Assembly: GCA_003008705.1 (NCBI GenBank)
Contig: PDUO01000021.1
Coordinates: 2,766 to 66,765, forward strand
Length of the DNA: 64,000 nt
Direction of reading: 5' to 3'
Source: Pezicula radicicola
Lineage: Eukaryota > Ascomycota > Leotiomycetes > Helotiales > Dermateaceae
Shown: one piece after another, positions 35,929 through 48,200 of the stretch
Numbering within the stretch: position 1 is the first letter of the stretch
Layout: each line of letters opens with the position of its first letter
Notes under the pieces: generated by a model
Seen by the model: the letters and a program-made list of their open reading frames with translations, nothing else
Told to the model about the DNA's origin: nothing
Databases searched by the model: none
Program-made: the position numbers and the translations under genes

Positions 35929-37812
35929 ATGGCTTCTTCGCGTCTGTTTTACCCGCTCAGCGTAGTTGGGGCTTTCTTTCTCTATCTCATTGTTAAGTCG
36001 TTCGCAACACGCCGTCGGCGAGCTGCGCTCGCTAAAAAATGGGGTTGCGAGCTTGCACCCTTTGACATATTCTCGGACAGATGGGGCATCCTGAATGTCA
36101 TGCGAATACAGTCTGCAGATAGGAGGAAAGAATGTCCTGATCACTACCATGATCGCTTCGTTAAGAATTCAGAGCATTACGGCCGAGTTGTTTCTACTGT
36201 CGCAGGTAGAATTTTCGGAGATGATTCCTACATAACGTGCGATCCCAAGAACATCCAGGCTTTACTAGCGACGCAGTTTAAGGATTTTGGATTGTGAGTA
36301 CTGAATTTGCTATTTGAGCGCTCCAGACGATAGATTTGGTGGTACTCTGGTTGGTGCAAATGTACGACCGGCCATCGTCTCTTTTCATCAAGTTCACCGT
36401 CTCGCTTAGAAACGCAGCGATCATCGATATTGCTCTACATATTCTTACCTGCACAAGTACTTGGCCTTCGTTTTACCATTTCAGGAAACAGCAAAGTCCT
36501 AAGTCATTTACAGGGGACCAAATCGTTTCGGTAACTTCTTGCCTCTCCTCGGACATGGCATCTTTTCGGTCGATGGCGAAAGATGGGAACAAGCCCGTAG
36601 CTTGATGCGTCCTCAATTTACGCGAGAGCAGGTGTCTGATCTCGACCTCGAGGAGCAGCATTTGCAGAATATGATGCGGGTCATCGAGCCTGGTACAGAT
36701 GGCTGGACGCCTCTAATCGACCTTCAACCCCTCTTCTTCCGTCTAACGCTCGACTCGGCTACGGAATTCCTATTCGGCGAGAGTGTTAACAGCCAACTAC
36801 TTGCTGTTCCTGGATCGACATCAAATCTGATTCATGGCGACATCGATGAGAGTACTTTCGCAAAATGCTTCGATGAGGTTCAGGAGTGGATGGCGTTTGC
36901 ATCGCGAATGGGCGCTTGGCATAAGCTAGGCCATACGAAGCGCTTTACCCAGTTGCACAAGTTCATCGACTACTATGTCAAACTTGCGCTTCAACAGGAA
37001 GATAAAGATTATGCCGCGAAGGAAAAGTATACCATTCTAGGTGGCCTTGCTAAGCAAGAGAAGGACCCAATAGAGCTTCGCAGCCAACTTCTCTCCGTCA
37101 TTGTCGCCGGTCGCGACTCTACTGCCTCGCTACTCGGCTGGTTCTTTATTGTCATGAGTAAGAACCCGGAGTACTATACGAAGTTACGAATGGCAATTAT
37201 CAAGGACTTTGGCGACTGGGAGACGTGCGACCCGACCAAGATTACATTCTGGGGCCTAAAGTCTTGCTCTTTCCTGCAGCACTGCCTCTTTCCAGTCGTC
37301 CCAATCAACGGCCGCACTACTATAGCAAAGGACACCACGCTCCCCTCCGGTGGTTGACCAGATGGAAACTCGCCTATCTTCGTTCCTAAAGGCATGGAAG
37401 TGCAGTATTCTGTACATGCTATGCACCGCCGGAAAGATATTTGGGGTGATGATGTCGAGGAATTCAAGCCTGAGCGATTTGAAAATCGAAAGTCGGGATG
37501 GGAGTTCTTGCCATTTAATGGTGTGTTATATGTTTATCATCTTTCAACGAGCCTTCAGGCCTGAATTGGAGATATGTAAATATGAGTGAGCTAAAGCTAA
37601 CTTGCGTGCTAATAGGTGGACCACGAGTTTGCTTAGGCCAGCAGTTCGCACTAACCGAGACTGGCTATGTTATTGTGCGACTACTCCAGCGCTTCGACAA
37701 ACTTGATGGAAGCCTCGTCGCCAACTCGAAGATACGCCATGGCCTGACGCTGGCAAATACGCCGTATGATGGTGTGTCGGTGCGACTCCACTCGGTGGGT
37801 GACAAGGCGTAG
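35929..37812 (+). pseudogene. Cytochrome P450 (CYP52-like), ExxR deleted and TGA-interrupted (P450-2)
   Basis: Resembles alkane/fatty-acid hydroxylase-type P450s. Exons 35929-36293, 36514-37520 and 37616-37812 sum to 1569 nt, the length expected of a full gene. It has an N-terminal membrane anchor, LLGHGIFSVDGERWEQAR, the I-helix [37 protein letters not shown], and heme loop FNGGPRVCLGQQFAL. Two defects stand out. Between LQHCL and FPVVPINGR about six residues that normally carry the K-helix Glu-x-x-Arg are absent without a frame change. A TGA at 37355-37357 follows PSGG, while the frame continues correctly to the heme site. ExxR is structurally essential in P450s, so the product would be inactive even if the stop were read through. 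The first intron (220 nt) is long for this window. Confidence 0.85.
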
Positions 37813-38160
37813 CGGATTACAAGCTACAGAAGATTCATACTGTTTATACGTCTCGTTTTAGCAGCAATTTTTGGTGTTTCATGTAAGTTTAGCTGTGTAC
37901 AGAAGGAATTTTCAGATATTAGTAGCGATTGAAATATATGCCGCACATCCTCAGAAAAATATCCCAGAAAAGACAAGGACATAGTCGTTATGCCAGTACA
38001 TCCAAGCAGCCTGAAAACAAGTAGCAGAATCAACCCACGGCACACATTTGTACCGTCTAGCTATGCCTAGCCTTCCTCAAGAATGTTTGTAGGTATCGTG
38101 TATTCGAGACTCATACACTTTCGTTCAAAAGTATAGCTTCAAACCAAATAACAGGTTTTA

Positions 38161-39983
38161 TCAAGACACCCTGTGCCACCGTAACCAAACCTCCTTCGGT
38201 TTCATCATAGTCGTCGTAACCCGGGCATCCGAGTCCTCCAGCAAGTCCAGCAACCGATTCTTTGCATAGATACTCAAGTCCTCGTCGTTCATACCCTGCA
38301 TCTTCATTTTTTTATGCAGCTGCATCGGTACCACAGCTTCCACACGACTGTGGGAAAGAAGCGTGCTCATCACGCCAACGAACTCCACTTGTGCAAACTT
38401 CATCCCAGGACAAATGCGAGGGCCGGTTCCCCATGGGACAAACGCGCCAGGGTATGGTTGGATGAGAGCTTCGGGATCTCTGGAAGTTGTGTCGCTGGAC
38501 TTAGTTATCCATCGACTAGGGCGGAATGTTAGGGAATCGGGACCCCAGAATTCGGGAGAGGTATGCATGTGCATGAAGTTGAGTACGACGAAGGTATTTG
38601 GAGGAAGAACGGTCTCTTCCTCTTTGATCTCGCCTTTGGGTGCTGGTAAGACAGTTGGCTGCGTTGATGTTGTCTTCGGTAGATACACAATAGGTGGATA
38701 TAATCGGAGTGTTTCATACATAAGTGCTTGTACTCTTTTTAGACGTGGGAAGACTTTATTGTATTCATTTCGATGGGCAAGATAAAAGACGCGGTTCACT
38801 TCTTCGGCGACCCATTCTTGAATTTCTGGATGAATGGCCATGAGCGAGATTGCGTAGGCCATGCTGTTAGCTGTCGTATCATGTCCAGCAAAGTTGAAGA
38901 TATACATGTTGCCGTAAATCTCATGCTCACTAAAGCCTCTCGTTGGCTGTCCGTCAATCCTAGCTTTATCATCCTCGGAGGCGCGGATGAGTGCACTGGT
39001 TAGAGATGGCTTTACCGTCTGGGTGCTGTCCTTTATAGAATCGCGCTCTTGCTCAACCATCTCCATCATGTACCTCTTAAATTCCTTGATGGCCAGGCCG
39101 ACTTTCTGCCATGTTTTAGGGGCTATTGGTGACAGGAGCCAGCCTGGAAAGATGATGGCCACCACCATGTTCGAGAGGACTGTACAGAGGGCATCCTTGT
39201 AGTCTAAAGAGTGTCCTTCTTGGATGGTGCTGACGCCGGCACGGTAATCATTCTGAACCCCAAACCCAGCGCAAGTAAGGACATGCAGTGCCACGATGCG
39301 GCATGCGTCCTTGATGTCGTTCATGGCCCCATCCGCGGTTGAGAGCACGCAATCTACCATTTGATGGGCTTGTCGTAGAGATTCTTCCCAGACGATGCTG
39401 CTAACACGCTCGTTGAAACAAGGCGCCGTCAACCTGCGATGTTTTTTCCAGTCTTCGCCTTCCACCTGCCGTACGATTAGTTCTTTTTCTGCTTTCATGA
39501 TTGGGAACTGACCGAATCCAAATTTGGCCCAAAGATCTCGAGGCACTCTTCCAGATAGTATTAGATTTGGTCCGGACTACATAGGCAATAAATCTGCTTA
39601 CGATACATCTCACGCGGCTTTATAAATTCGGTAATGTTTTGCATGACCTGTTTGTTGACGCTGGGATCCGCGACAATGACATTGTTTCGTGAGGGGGTGA
39701 CATGTATAAACACCTTGCCGAGGCGTTCGTGCATCGCATATTTGTCCTTGAACTGCCAGCCGAAAGCATTGAGTTTGCTGTTGAGTCCCAAGTCACCAGG
39801 GAGAAGAGCGAGGTACGGCAGAAAGAAATTCTGACAAAATATCCACACCGGGTGTATAGGATCGAACAAACCAACGACGATGGGAAGACCCGTTTTGCGT
39901 GCTGCGACATAGTTTCTGTATAGGGAGATCGAAGAGGAGGCGACAAGCGCCATTATCACGGTCATAGCGATGGCGGCAATCAT
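38161..39983 (-). CDS. Cytochrome P450 monooxygenase (P450-3)
   Basis: Endoplasmic-reticulum heme-thiolate monooxygenase. Exons 39983-39602 and 39545-38161 sum to 1767 nt, giving 588 residues, somewhat longer than average. It has an N-terminal anchor (MIAAIAMTVIMALVASSSIS), EDWKKHRRLTAPCFNERV of helix C, I-helix NFAGHDTTANSMAY, K-helix YETLRLYPPIVYLPK, and heme loop FVPWGTGPRICPGMKFAQ with the cysteine ligand. A linker rich in Glu/Lys (GEIKEEETVLPP) follows the K-helix. The 56-nt intron uses a GAG-ending acceptor with a TCTAATAC branch; this acceptor is the least certain point. All catalytic motifs are intact. Its position at the end of the PKS/P450 run suggests, but does not prove, a pathway role. 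Confidence 0.9.
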
Positions 39984-40440
39984 CTTCTTCTATCGCAACG
40001 TCAATGGAATTTCGGGCAGAAAATATAAGGATACGAGGAATACCGTTCTTAAATATATAGACTCGGTAACCTTATAACCTACTTTTGTTTAGCTTTCCCT
40101 TATCCCTCTTACTCTCCCTGTTATAGTCGGCTATAGCTGGCTTCCTGCTGAAACTTAAAGATTATAATCTAACTTAAAAAGGTACTATTATCTAGCTCAG
40201 CCGAAGAAAATGGACAGCTTTTATGAAGGAAATCCAGCCGCTGAATCCGATGACTAAGGATTATAAAGTACCTCAGAATCCCTTTGCCTCAAATGCCTTG
40301 CGCAACCTGTTATCCCGACTGAACCTTCTTACACATGATGATTTGGTCAGACTGGGCCAAATTTGAACACGTGGCACGGAAATCCTACGTCTTTGCGAAA
40401 TATTTGTGACTTATAGACGCAAAGCCCGAATATTGCTAAT
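39984..40440. other. Intergenic region
   Basis: P450-3 promoter side and 3' flank of the HeLo-NACHT gene. Nothing further recognised. Confidence 0.5.
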
Positions 40441-43389
40441 CTAATCCTTCTTAACAAGCTTAGTCCTTACCTCCAAACCGTCGTCATCATCAGAGAGCGA
40501 CCTCTTCCTGTTTTTCTCTCGTATGGAAGGCCTGGCATTATTATAGCAGCCAGTTGTAGGGCATGTATTCGAAAAAAATTGAATGGCGGGCTTATTGGCC
40601 ATCTGCTCCTTCCTATTCATTATGAGATCCAAAAGCTGCGTTCCCTTTTTGACTCGCTCTCGCCCTTCCGTTGTGGAACTTTTTGTGTTGTTTAGATGCC
40701 TCTGGATGATGGCGTCCACATGTTCTAGTCCAACCGGGTTAAGATCCGCGCCACCTTTTATGAACTCTTCAGTTACAGCTACAGTGGCAAAAACATGGCT
40801 GCTATCCATTCGGTGGAGCTCTCTTAGCCAGTCTCTCCATGGTGTGGTTGTAAGCTCCTCCTTATTTTTGAATACCTCGTTCGGCTGACAGCTTTGGGAG
40901 AGAAGATATCGAATTACTTCCTGAGAAGAAAGCACCTCAAATTGTCTCCAGAACAGAGGTTTTCGGATTGCGTGATATAAGAGAGGAAACTCTGGTGAGC
41001 GCGACCCTACCCTCGAAAGGTAATAACGCGTGCAGTTGACCATACCTGACTCCACTGCTAACAATAGTGAGATGCTATCTCGTGGCAATTGGGTTTTAGG
41101 TCCTGTTGTTTGACTTTGGTGAGACCGTGATTGAGCTTGTGGTAGTAGATCGGCGATCTCCTCCAGTTTCGGCAGAATCGCAAAACCACTATCGGGAGAT
41201 TCATTGTCAGCAAGCTGGCCACAATGAATGGCATCCAAGATGAATTTCTTGGGGGAAGCTTTAACTCGCAAGAGCAAGCGAGCTAGCTGCAAAGCCATGA
41301 GCGAAAGGGCTGCATTGGCGTTAAAGCCGGGGTCAGCAATACGGAGGGAGGAAAAGCTCCAGATACGAGGTCTGTCCAAAAACTCAAACACCGTTCTATG
41401 CATAAAGTCAACCGTAGAATGCACGAGGGCATTATGGGTCTTCGATGCACAAAAACAATCTGTAGTCAAAGACTCGCTTCGCTGCCTTACCTCTAGGAGT
41501 CCACCGCATCGACTGCGTAGTCGTCCTTCCATAGGTGCACATATTGCACGTTGCTCAGTCGAGGAAGGAGCTCTGAGTGGGCTGCTGCTCTCACAATCCA
41601 TACCCCAACTGTCAAAAAGAGCCAGTGCAATGGTGTATATCGATGCTTCCTCTCTCTGATGACCTGAGGTAATCTGCCTCTGGTAGCAGATCTTAAGCAT
41701 CTTCGCCATCTGTTCATGGTAACGGGGCTCGACCTTATCCAGCATGTGTTGAAACAGATCTTCAAGTTCTGGGGGGAGGTCATCCACGCGGCGACATAGC
41801 TCCTGGATACGGTCATAAGAAGCAAATCCGTCGAGGACAGACCGGCAGGCAAGTACCAACCACAAGAACACGCCCGCTGCTTTGTTGATGAGTTGTTGTA
41901 AAATAGTACTTGAACTTACAGGATCTGAAGCCTGAAGACTTGTCATGTATGGATGTGAGCCAACTACATCCTGCACATAGTTCGAAATATCGGTCCTGGT
42001 CAGATCCTGAAGTTGGAGCTTCGGCATAGAGGAGAACGAGTCGACGCATGACGGTATCGGCCTGCTGGAAACAAGTATTTTTATTTGTGGATTTCGACAA
42101 AGCCCTTTGACAAACATGATTCCATCGAGGTAATTGCCGACAAATTCGTCGAGCCCATCGATAAAAAAGCAAAAATACCGTGGGAGTTTGATATTGCTAG
42201 CAACGATCTCAAATGCAGCAGTTAATTCTCCCTTAGATGGTGGATCCAGTTCGCTTTTGGGGCCTTTGAGTGTTTCTTGCCATAGGCGGGGCAGAAGTAA
42301 AGGAATTAGAGACGGATCAGCATCCAATATCTGATATAAAACCGCTCTTGACAGACCATTTTGAGACCTCTGCTCAGTGGTGCCTAGATTCCAGAAAAAG
42401 AATGAACCGACAGTCAACTGAGATGATCCAGCCCAGTGACTCAGCAGTACCCCAGTATCTTCATGATTGAAAAGGTATTTCATTAAAGTAGACTTTCCGC
42501 TCCCGGCCTTGCCAGAGACCCAGTATATTCCAGATCCTGACTGAAGCCATTCTGATAAGTTGTCCCATTCCATCTTATCATGGAGAGGTTTCAAGGCCCA
42601 TTCGAAAGTTTTAGGATGCGGCAGCGCGACGCCATCCCTTCTGTCATCCATGCTTCGAAACCATATAAGGTCCAAAACAGTTTTCTGACACACCTGTACA
42701 AATCGTTCTTCTGCGGCTTCGGCCACAAGATCTTGGCGATCTACAGTTGCGTCTCGAATCACGCGCAGAGCTTTGACGTCTCGAATTTTGGCCAGGTCTT
42801 CACTGGCCATAACCTTGAATACGTTCCGGTCATGTCGTTGCTCCGTATCAGGGAATAGTTGGTTCAACCTCGAAACGAAATGGGATAATTCCTGAATAAG
42901 CCTATCGAACTTCTCTTTGTCGGTGATAATCCATCGGAGTTTCGCAGAGGTCGATACTCCTTGCTGCCTCTGGCTCATACGAATGTGAAGGGCGTCAAAC
43001 TCTTGGGCAAATTTCTCCATCCGTACCTTGCTAAGACTTGTGATCCGCGTCTCATTCATCGATGATGCTTTGCGAGCCTGCTGCAATCCGTATCGTTCCT
43101 GCAGTGATGAACTCTCACTCATAAGGTGTTGAATGCTGGCTAGAATTCGAGTGACAGCTGACAGAGTGGTAGAGTCGTCTAGCCGATGGTCGTATTTCGT
43201 CTCAAGAAGTCGCACGCGGTGCGCCCATTGCAAGAGTAGCGCCTTCTCTACGTGAAGCTTTGCGTCCAGAATCTCGTAATCACGGCCTAGTGAGCGATGA
43301 GATGAAAAGTAGGAAAATAGGTCGATGCAATCCTTGAACGTCCCGATTAGACTAATGACACCTAGTACCAACCCCACAGCCTCGGCCAT
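40441..43389 (-). CDS. HeLo-NACHT STAND protein (NLR-like)
   Basis: Predicted cytosolic sensor-executioner of fungal regulated cell death. It is an intronless frame of 982 residues. Residues 1 to about 220 form a HeLo-type (HET-s/prion-inhibition) domain, recognised by AEAVGLVLGVISLIGTFKDC, the LGRDYEILDAKLHVEKALLL block and QERYGL. In this family the hydrophobic N-terminal helix forms membrane pores. The NACHT module follows at about residues 285-470: Walker A WVSGKAGSGKSTLMKYL, Walker B YFCFFIDGLDEF, sensor ILVSSRP. A winged-helix-like region (AAGVFLWLVLACRSVL) comes next. The C-terminal half shows no clear WD, TPR or ankyrin array, so the ligand-sensing part is undefined. The end is basic (REKNRKRSLSDDDD), a possible nuclear signal. 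It is divergently arranged with the large NACHT-ankyrin gene. No lesion is seen. Confidence 0.88.
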   Translation of the reverse strand: MAEAVGLVLGVISLIGTFKDCIDLFSYFSSHRSLGRDYEILDAKLHVEKALLLQWAHRVRLLETKYDHRLDDSTTLSAVTRILASIQHLMSESSSLQERYGLQQARKASSMNETRITSLSKVRMEKFAQEFDALHIRMSQRQQGVSTSAKLRWIITDKEKFDRLIQELSHFVSRLNQLFPDTEQRHDRNVFKVMASEDLAKIRDVKALRVIRDATVDRQDLVAEAAEERFVQVCQKTVLDLIWFRSMDDRRDGVALPHPKTFEWALKPLHDKMEWDNLSEWLQSGSGIYWVSGKAGSGKSTLMKYLFNHEDTGVLLSHWAGSSQLTVGSFFFWNLGTTEQRSQNGLSRAVLYQILDADPSLIPLLLPRLWQETLKGPKSELDPPSKGELTAAFEIVASNIKLPRYFCFFIDGLDEFVGNYLDGIMFVKGLCRNPQIKILVSSRPIPSCVDSFSSMPKLQLQDLTRTDISNYVQDVVGSHPYMTSLQASDPVSSSTILQQLINKAAGVFLWLVLACRSVLDGFASYDRIQELCRRVDDLPPELEDLFQHMLDKVEPRYHEQMAKMLKICYQRQITSGHQREEASIYTIALALFDSWGMDCESSSPLRAPSSTEQRAICAPMEGRLRSRCGGLLEVRQRSESLTTDCFCASKTHNALVHSTVDFMHRTVFEFLDRPRIWSFSSLRIADPGFNANAALSLMALQLARLLLRVKASPKKFILDAIHCGQLADNESPDSGFAILPKLEEIADLLPQAQSRSHQSQTTGPKTQLPRDSISLLLAVESGMVNCTRYYLSRVGSRSPEFPLLYHAIRKPLFWRQFEVLSSQEVIRYLLSQSCQPNEVFKNKEELTTTPWRDWLRELHRMDSSHVFATVAVTEEFIKGGADLNPVGLEHVDAIIQRHLNNTKSSTTEGRERVKKGTQLLDLIMNRKEQMANKPAIQFFSNTCPTTGCYNNARPSIREKNRKRSLSDDDDGLEVRTKLVKKD

Positions 43390-45235
43390 TTTTTGACGCT
43401 TTGGGAGATTTCAGTTGTAATAATACATCCATCATATCCAAGTGGTCCAGTGGGGTCTGGGGGTACTATATAGTGGCCGTCCTCAGCGATAGACATTTGC
43501 ATTGTAAGCTGGGAAACAGAGTACTTCGAGTGGGATGTTATCAAGGTGAGAAATAAAGGCTGCCTTATCCAATTCTGTCACTTTTCATAGCCATCGCAAA
43601 AAGCAATGTTTGGAAATCAGTGTTGTTCCCTTGTAATGTGGCTTGTAAAACCAATTATAGGTTGACGTGGCATTGCCTCCAGCTCTGCTGTACAGTATGT
43701 AGTTAGCCTAGCAGAATTTTGCCTTACAAGCCAAATTAAATTTTCCGCCTCAAACTTTAGACGTCTAAGCCTCGAGACCTTCTTTAGCCTTCACCCAAGC
43801 TCTTAACGTATTGAAGTCCCGAATCGGCTATTTGCATACTCGTACTTTCATACATTGCATTGTACCGGGGCGCAGCTAGAACGCCTCAAATCACACTCCA
43901 ATAATACGCACCCGAATTTCTCGTCGCGCGAGTACCCCACGATTTCGAAAATGGAAGGCAGATTTCAGCAACGTCTTGTCTTTGATGCATCCTCCAACCG
44001 CTGAATAGGGCTCACCGACACCTTTCATCGACACGATTCAGCGGCGCATTCAGGATGAGGCAAGCCACGTCATTGTGAGCCATTTTTTTGCTTGGCCTAA
44101 TCTTCACTCCTAGAAGGACCCCCAAGGGAAAGGTTCTATCACAATGTCCCAGGAGCACGAGCGTCAGGCTTGTGATAGTGTGACGGCAAGGGGGCGGAGC
44201 TGAGCGAGACTCGTATCTCGACAGTGATGTGTGCACTTAGTAAAAAATACTAGGTTGAGCCAACTACTCCCTATGGCTTTCCCTACACCTTGAGCGGAAA
44301 CAGCTCGGAGAGGTCGGCCCCGCTCCCATTGAGAAGATTGAACAAGCGAGGACGCGTAGGAAGAGCACCGAAGAAATAAGGGTGGAGTGGTAGGAGTAGT
44401 GTAAGCTTTAGAGAGCTCGAAATCGGCGGCTCGTCCGTATATGCACCCTCCCTAATGAGGGAGCCGCTAAACCCAGGAGGGCAAACCGTAGTACTTAATA
44501 ATATTTTATTTTTATAACTCTAATTCAGATTACTTTTATATTCTATTAAAATAAATCATAAGTTTATAATAGGCTATACAACGATAAAGTAAATTATAAA
44601 GAAAGTTATTACGATTTTTAAAAAGTAGTCCTTTAGAATAAATAGATATATATACATAGGAAAATAAGCGCCTTAGATAAGCGAACTATATCTCGGATTG
44701 TAATACGTGTAGCCGTAAGGGAGTTACTACCTCTTAACTATGAAACAAATAAATCCCCTCTTATTTTCTAATAATATAAGATAGGTACTCCTTATAAGCT
44801 CGTTTGTAACGTATACTAGGACGGGCTCTTTAAACACCTATGTATGCCACTTTATATTTACTTATATACTATTTAAAAAACTAACTTTATTCTCTATTAT
44901 ATATAAAGGTGTTCTATAGTATAAGGACAGGTGTAGTAAACCTATGCTTAGTATATGCTAAGCTCGATGGGGCCAGAGGTGGTCTTAGCATCTAGATCTG
45001 GTTTTTTGTAACCACGCATAGTAATTTCTAACCCTGCTAAGCTGCATGCCCTATGATTGGCGAGATCCCAGGATGGCGTTGCACAAGGCAACCTGGCAGT
45101 GCCCAAGGCATTGGCGCCCAAAAGTTCTTCAGCCTTACCTTGAGACTTGTCAGACAATTAAAGCCTTCAAATCCCACTCCATGCTTGCAATGATGCCATC
45201 TTCTTCATAGTTTAGTCCAGAGACACATTCGCAAC
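43390..45235. other. Divergent intergenic region between two NLR-like genes
   Basis: Contains the two opposed promoters. An AT-rich RIP-like patch lies at about 44490-44930. A 69-codon frame at 44948-45157 starts at a non-ATG codon and is not supported. No repeat ends were recognised. Confidence 0.5.
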
Positions 45236-48200
45236 ATGGCTTCGCAAACGCTGCCAAGCCGGCAGCAATCGCAAGATTTATGGCAGCGAGCGCTTGATGC
45301 CCTCGACGAAAAGCTGAAATCGAGTCTCAACTTTCCCCAAAGCTCAAAACACGATGTGTTGAGGAAGGCGCTGAAATCAGCCGAGGAAAAGAAGGAGTTA
45401 TGCTTAAGAAGGCGCTGGACCTTTGAGCTACGCGGTCAAGTTGTCATCCTCCGAGATGTCGTCGAGAAAATCATCAGGTGGCTGGAAAATTTCAGAGCTG
45501 TTGGCGATGCCGCAGTGCAGTATGACCCAGGTCATGCTTCGCTGCCTTGGGCGGGAGTCAGATTTCTTCTTTCGGTGTGTGTCCTCGGTCAGCTCAATGC
45601 AGAACGCGCTCACCCGCAATAGGTTGCAATATCCGATAAGCATGTATATGGGTCCACTGTCGAGGGCCTCGAAATGGTGTCGCATATGATCACTCGCTAT
45701 GCAATTTTCGAGAATACCTATGCACAACGCACAACTGCGGCAAGTTCTGAACTAGTACAAGCACTTACCGAGCTGTATACCGAGATCTTGACATTCATCG
45801 CAAAGTCTAAGAAATACTTCCAAACGTCAACGGCGCGTAAGTCTAGTATCATCGAGCTAATGCCAGAACCTAGCGCCTAATCGCCCATAGTTCGCGCGTT
45901 GAAGAGCGCCTTTCAGATCGAGGAGGATAGCCAAGTTGAAAAGATTCGGATCAAAGAAGCCAAAGTCTCTGCAATCGCAACGCTATCTGACGCCGAAGTA
46001 CTCAATCACCTCTGGCAGCTGGAAAACCCAATCAATAGACTTCTTGGCCAGACCTCTGTATATGGGAAGACAATCGAGGAAGCCCGCTATCGCGAAATCC
46101 TGGATTGGATGTCCCCCGTCAAGTATACGAAGCATCACCGAAAGTATGCCGAAAAGCGGCTGCCTAGAACAGGAGAATGGTTGCAGAAGCACCAGAAGTA
46201 TCTTGACTGGAAGTCATCAAGCGTCTCCTCCATCCTGCTTCTACACGGCGTTCCAGGCTCTGGGAAATCCTCCTTGGTTTCAGCTGTAATCGATTCGTTA
46301 GGTAAGCTCAATGTAAGTAATGCATCTACAGCGCCTTTTCCATACTTCTACTGCTCAAGGAACGCTGCCGAGAATGGCTGTAGCGACCCTCAAGAGGTTC
46401 TAAGAAGCATTTTACGACAGCTGAGTAGAGCTGACTCATCGAGGTCCACTATCCATAATGCTGTCCTGGCCGAGTATGAGCGACGCGAAGCAGACGCTAA
46501 ACTTGACGGTCTTGATATTGAAAAGCTCAACGTCCAGGAATGTGTCAGGCTTATCCTGGATATCAGTGCATCAAATCCCACGACAATCATCATCGACGCT
46601 GTAGATGAGATTCAATCATCCGAAAGGCACCAACTACTCGATGCCCTGAAGCAGATCACGCACGCATCTCAAAGCGTTATGAAAATTCTTTTATCAAGTC
46701 GAAATGACAGTCAGATCCTAGCTATTCTTAAAGACGTGACGAAATTGCGAATTGAGGCAACTGCCAATCGCATGGACATCGAGATCTATGTTCGCCAGAG
46801 CGTAATTGACGCCGTCACTCACGGCAGGCTGTTAGAAGGCAAAGTAAACGCTGATTTACAAGCAGACTTGACAGAGGCAATACTCAGATTCTGCGGAGAA
46901 GTGTGCGTTGGGTCTGTGCTTGTCAGAAGGATATGCTAACTTCTGACTTTACAGCTTCCTTCTTGTTGAACTTCAGCTGAATAAGCTCTACAAAATGAGC
47001 AACGAAGACAGCATCAGAGAAGCCATGGGTAAATTATCCAATGACACCCTCCAGGGACTGTACAACGAGACATTCCAGAGTATACACGAGGACAAGCACG
47101 CTCGTGCCTTCGCTATGAATGCATTTACGCTGCTGCTGTGCCTCCGCGAGCCGCTCTCGGTAAACGCATTTCTCGAAGCGATATCGAGAATGGACGCAAA
47201 GAAGCCTACGAAACTACCGCTCGATGATCTACTCAGATTCTGCCTTGGTCTGGTCATACTCGATCCGCACCTGAACGTCTTCCGCTTCGTACACACCTCG
47301 TTTCAAGACTTTCTCGAAACCCTACCCGAGTTTGAGCAAATTCAAGCTAATTTGCGAGTTGCGTCGAGTTGCCTGAATGTTTGTATGTACGGCGTACCCA
47401 CTAATATGACCCAAATTTCTGAACCAACGGAAACGTTCTACCAATATGGCACTGTGTATTGGATAGACCATACTCGCGTAGTCTCTCAACACCAACTCAA
47501 CCATGACCTAAACTCGCTAATGGAAGATTTCGTATTCGACGATGACTTTGTCGAATGGCTGGACGAAATTGCAGACTTCTCCGAGCAGATGCCGCGTCAC
47601 CACCCTCTAAAAAGAGCTCTGTCTACAGTAAAAAACCTGACTGGCACCCCCTTGTTCCTGGCTTCTGCATTTGGGTTCACAAACATTCTCGACAAGCTGG
47701 CAGAAAATGATGGCTTCGACTGGAGTCAAAAGAGCGACACTGGGTATACTGCCCTCTACCTTGCCTGCGTCTTTGGCGAACAGCGAGCAGCAGCATTTCT
47801 GATCGACCATGGCGTGGATGTAAACGCTGCAGGTGGTCGATTCGGCAACCCTCTGCAAGCTGCATGTTTTGAGGGATACCTTGACATCGCGCAGCTGCTG
47901 ATCGATAACGGTGCTGATCCTGAGAATAGCGGGAGATTCACAACTGCTCTGGAGGCTGCAATCATGGGCGGAAATGAAGCCATTGCCCTTTCCATCCTGG
48001 AGAATGATTTTCCCATCCGCAATCAGGAGATATACGCTATGGTGATTCGAGAGGCCGCGCAGGCTGGCCATGTGCAAGTTCTGCAATACCTTGAAGAGAC
48101 ATACCGCTCGTCGTATGGGTCAACTTCTCGTCCAGAAGCGATTGAGTCTGCGATTGTTAAAGGCAAAATTAGGACGCTAGAGGGCCTGCTGAAAGATCCC

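Noticed and set aside
44948..45157. 69-codon minus-strand frame upstream of the NACHT-ankyrin gene
   Set aside because: Begins at TTG and lies in the expected promoter region.
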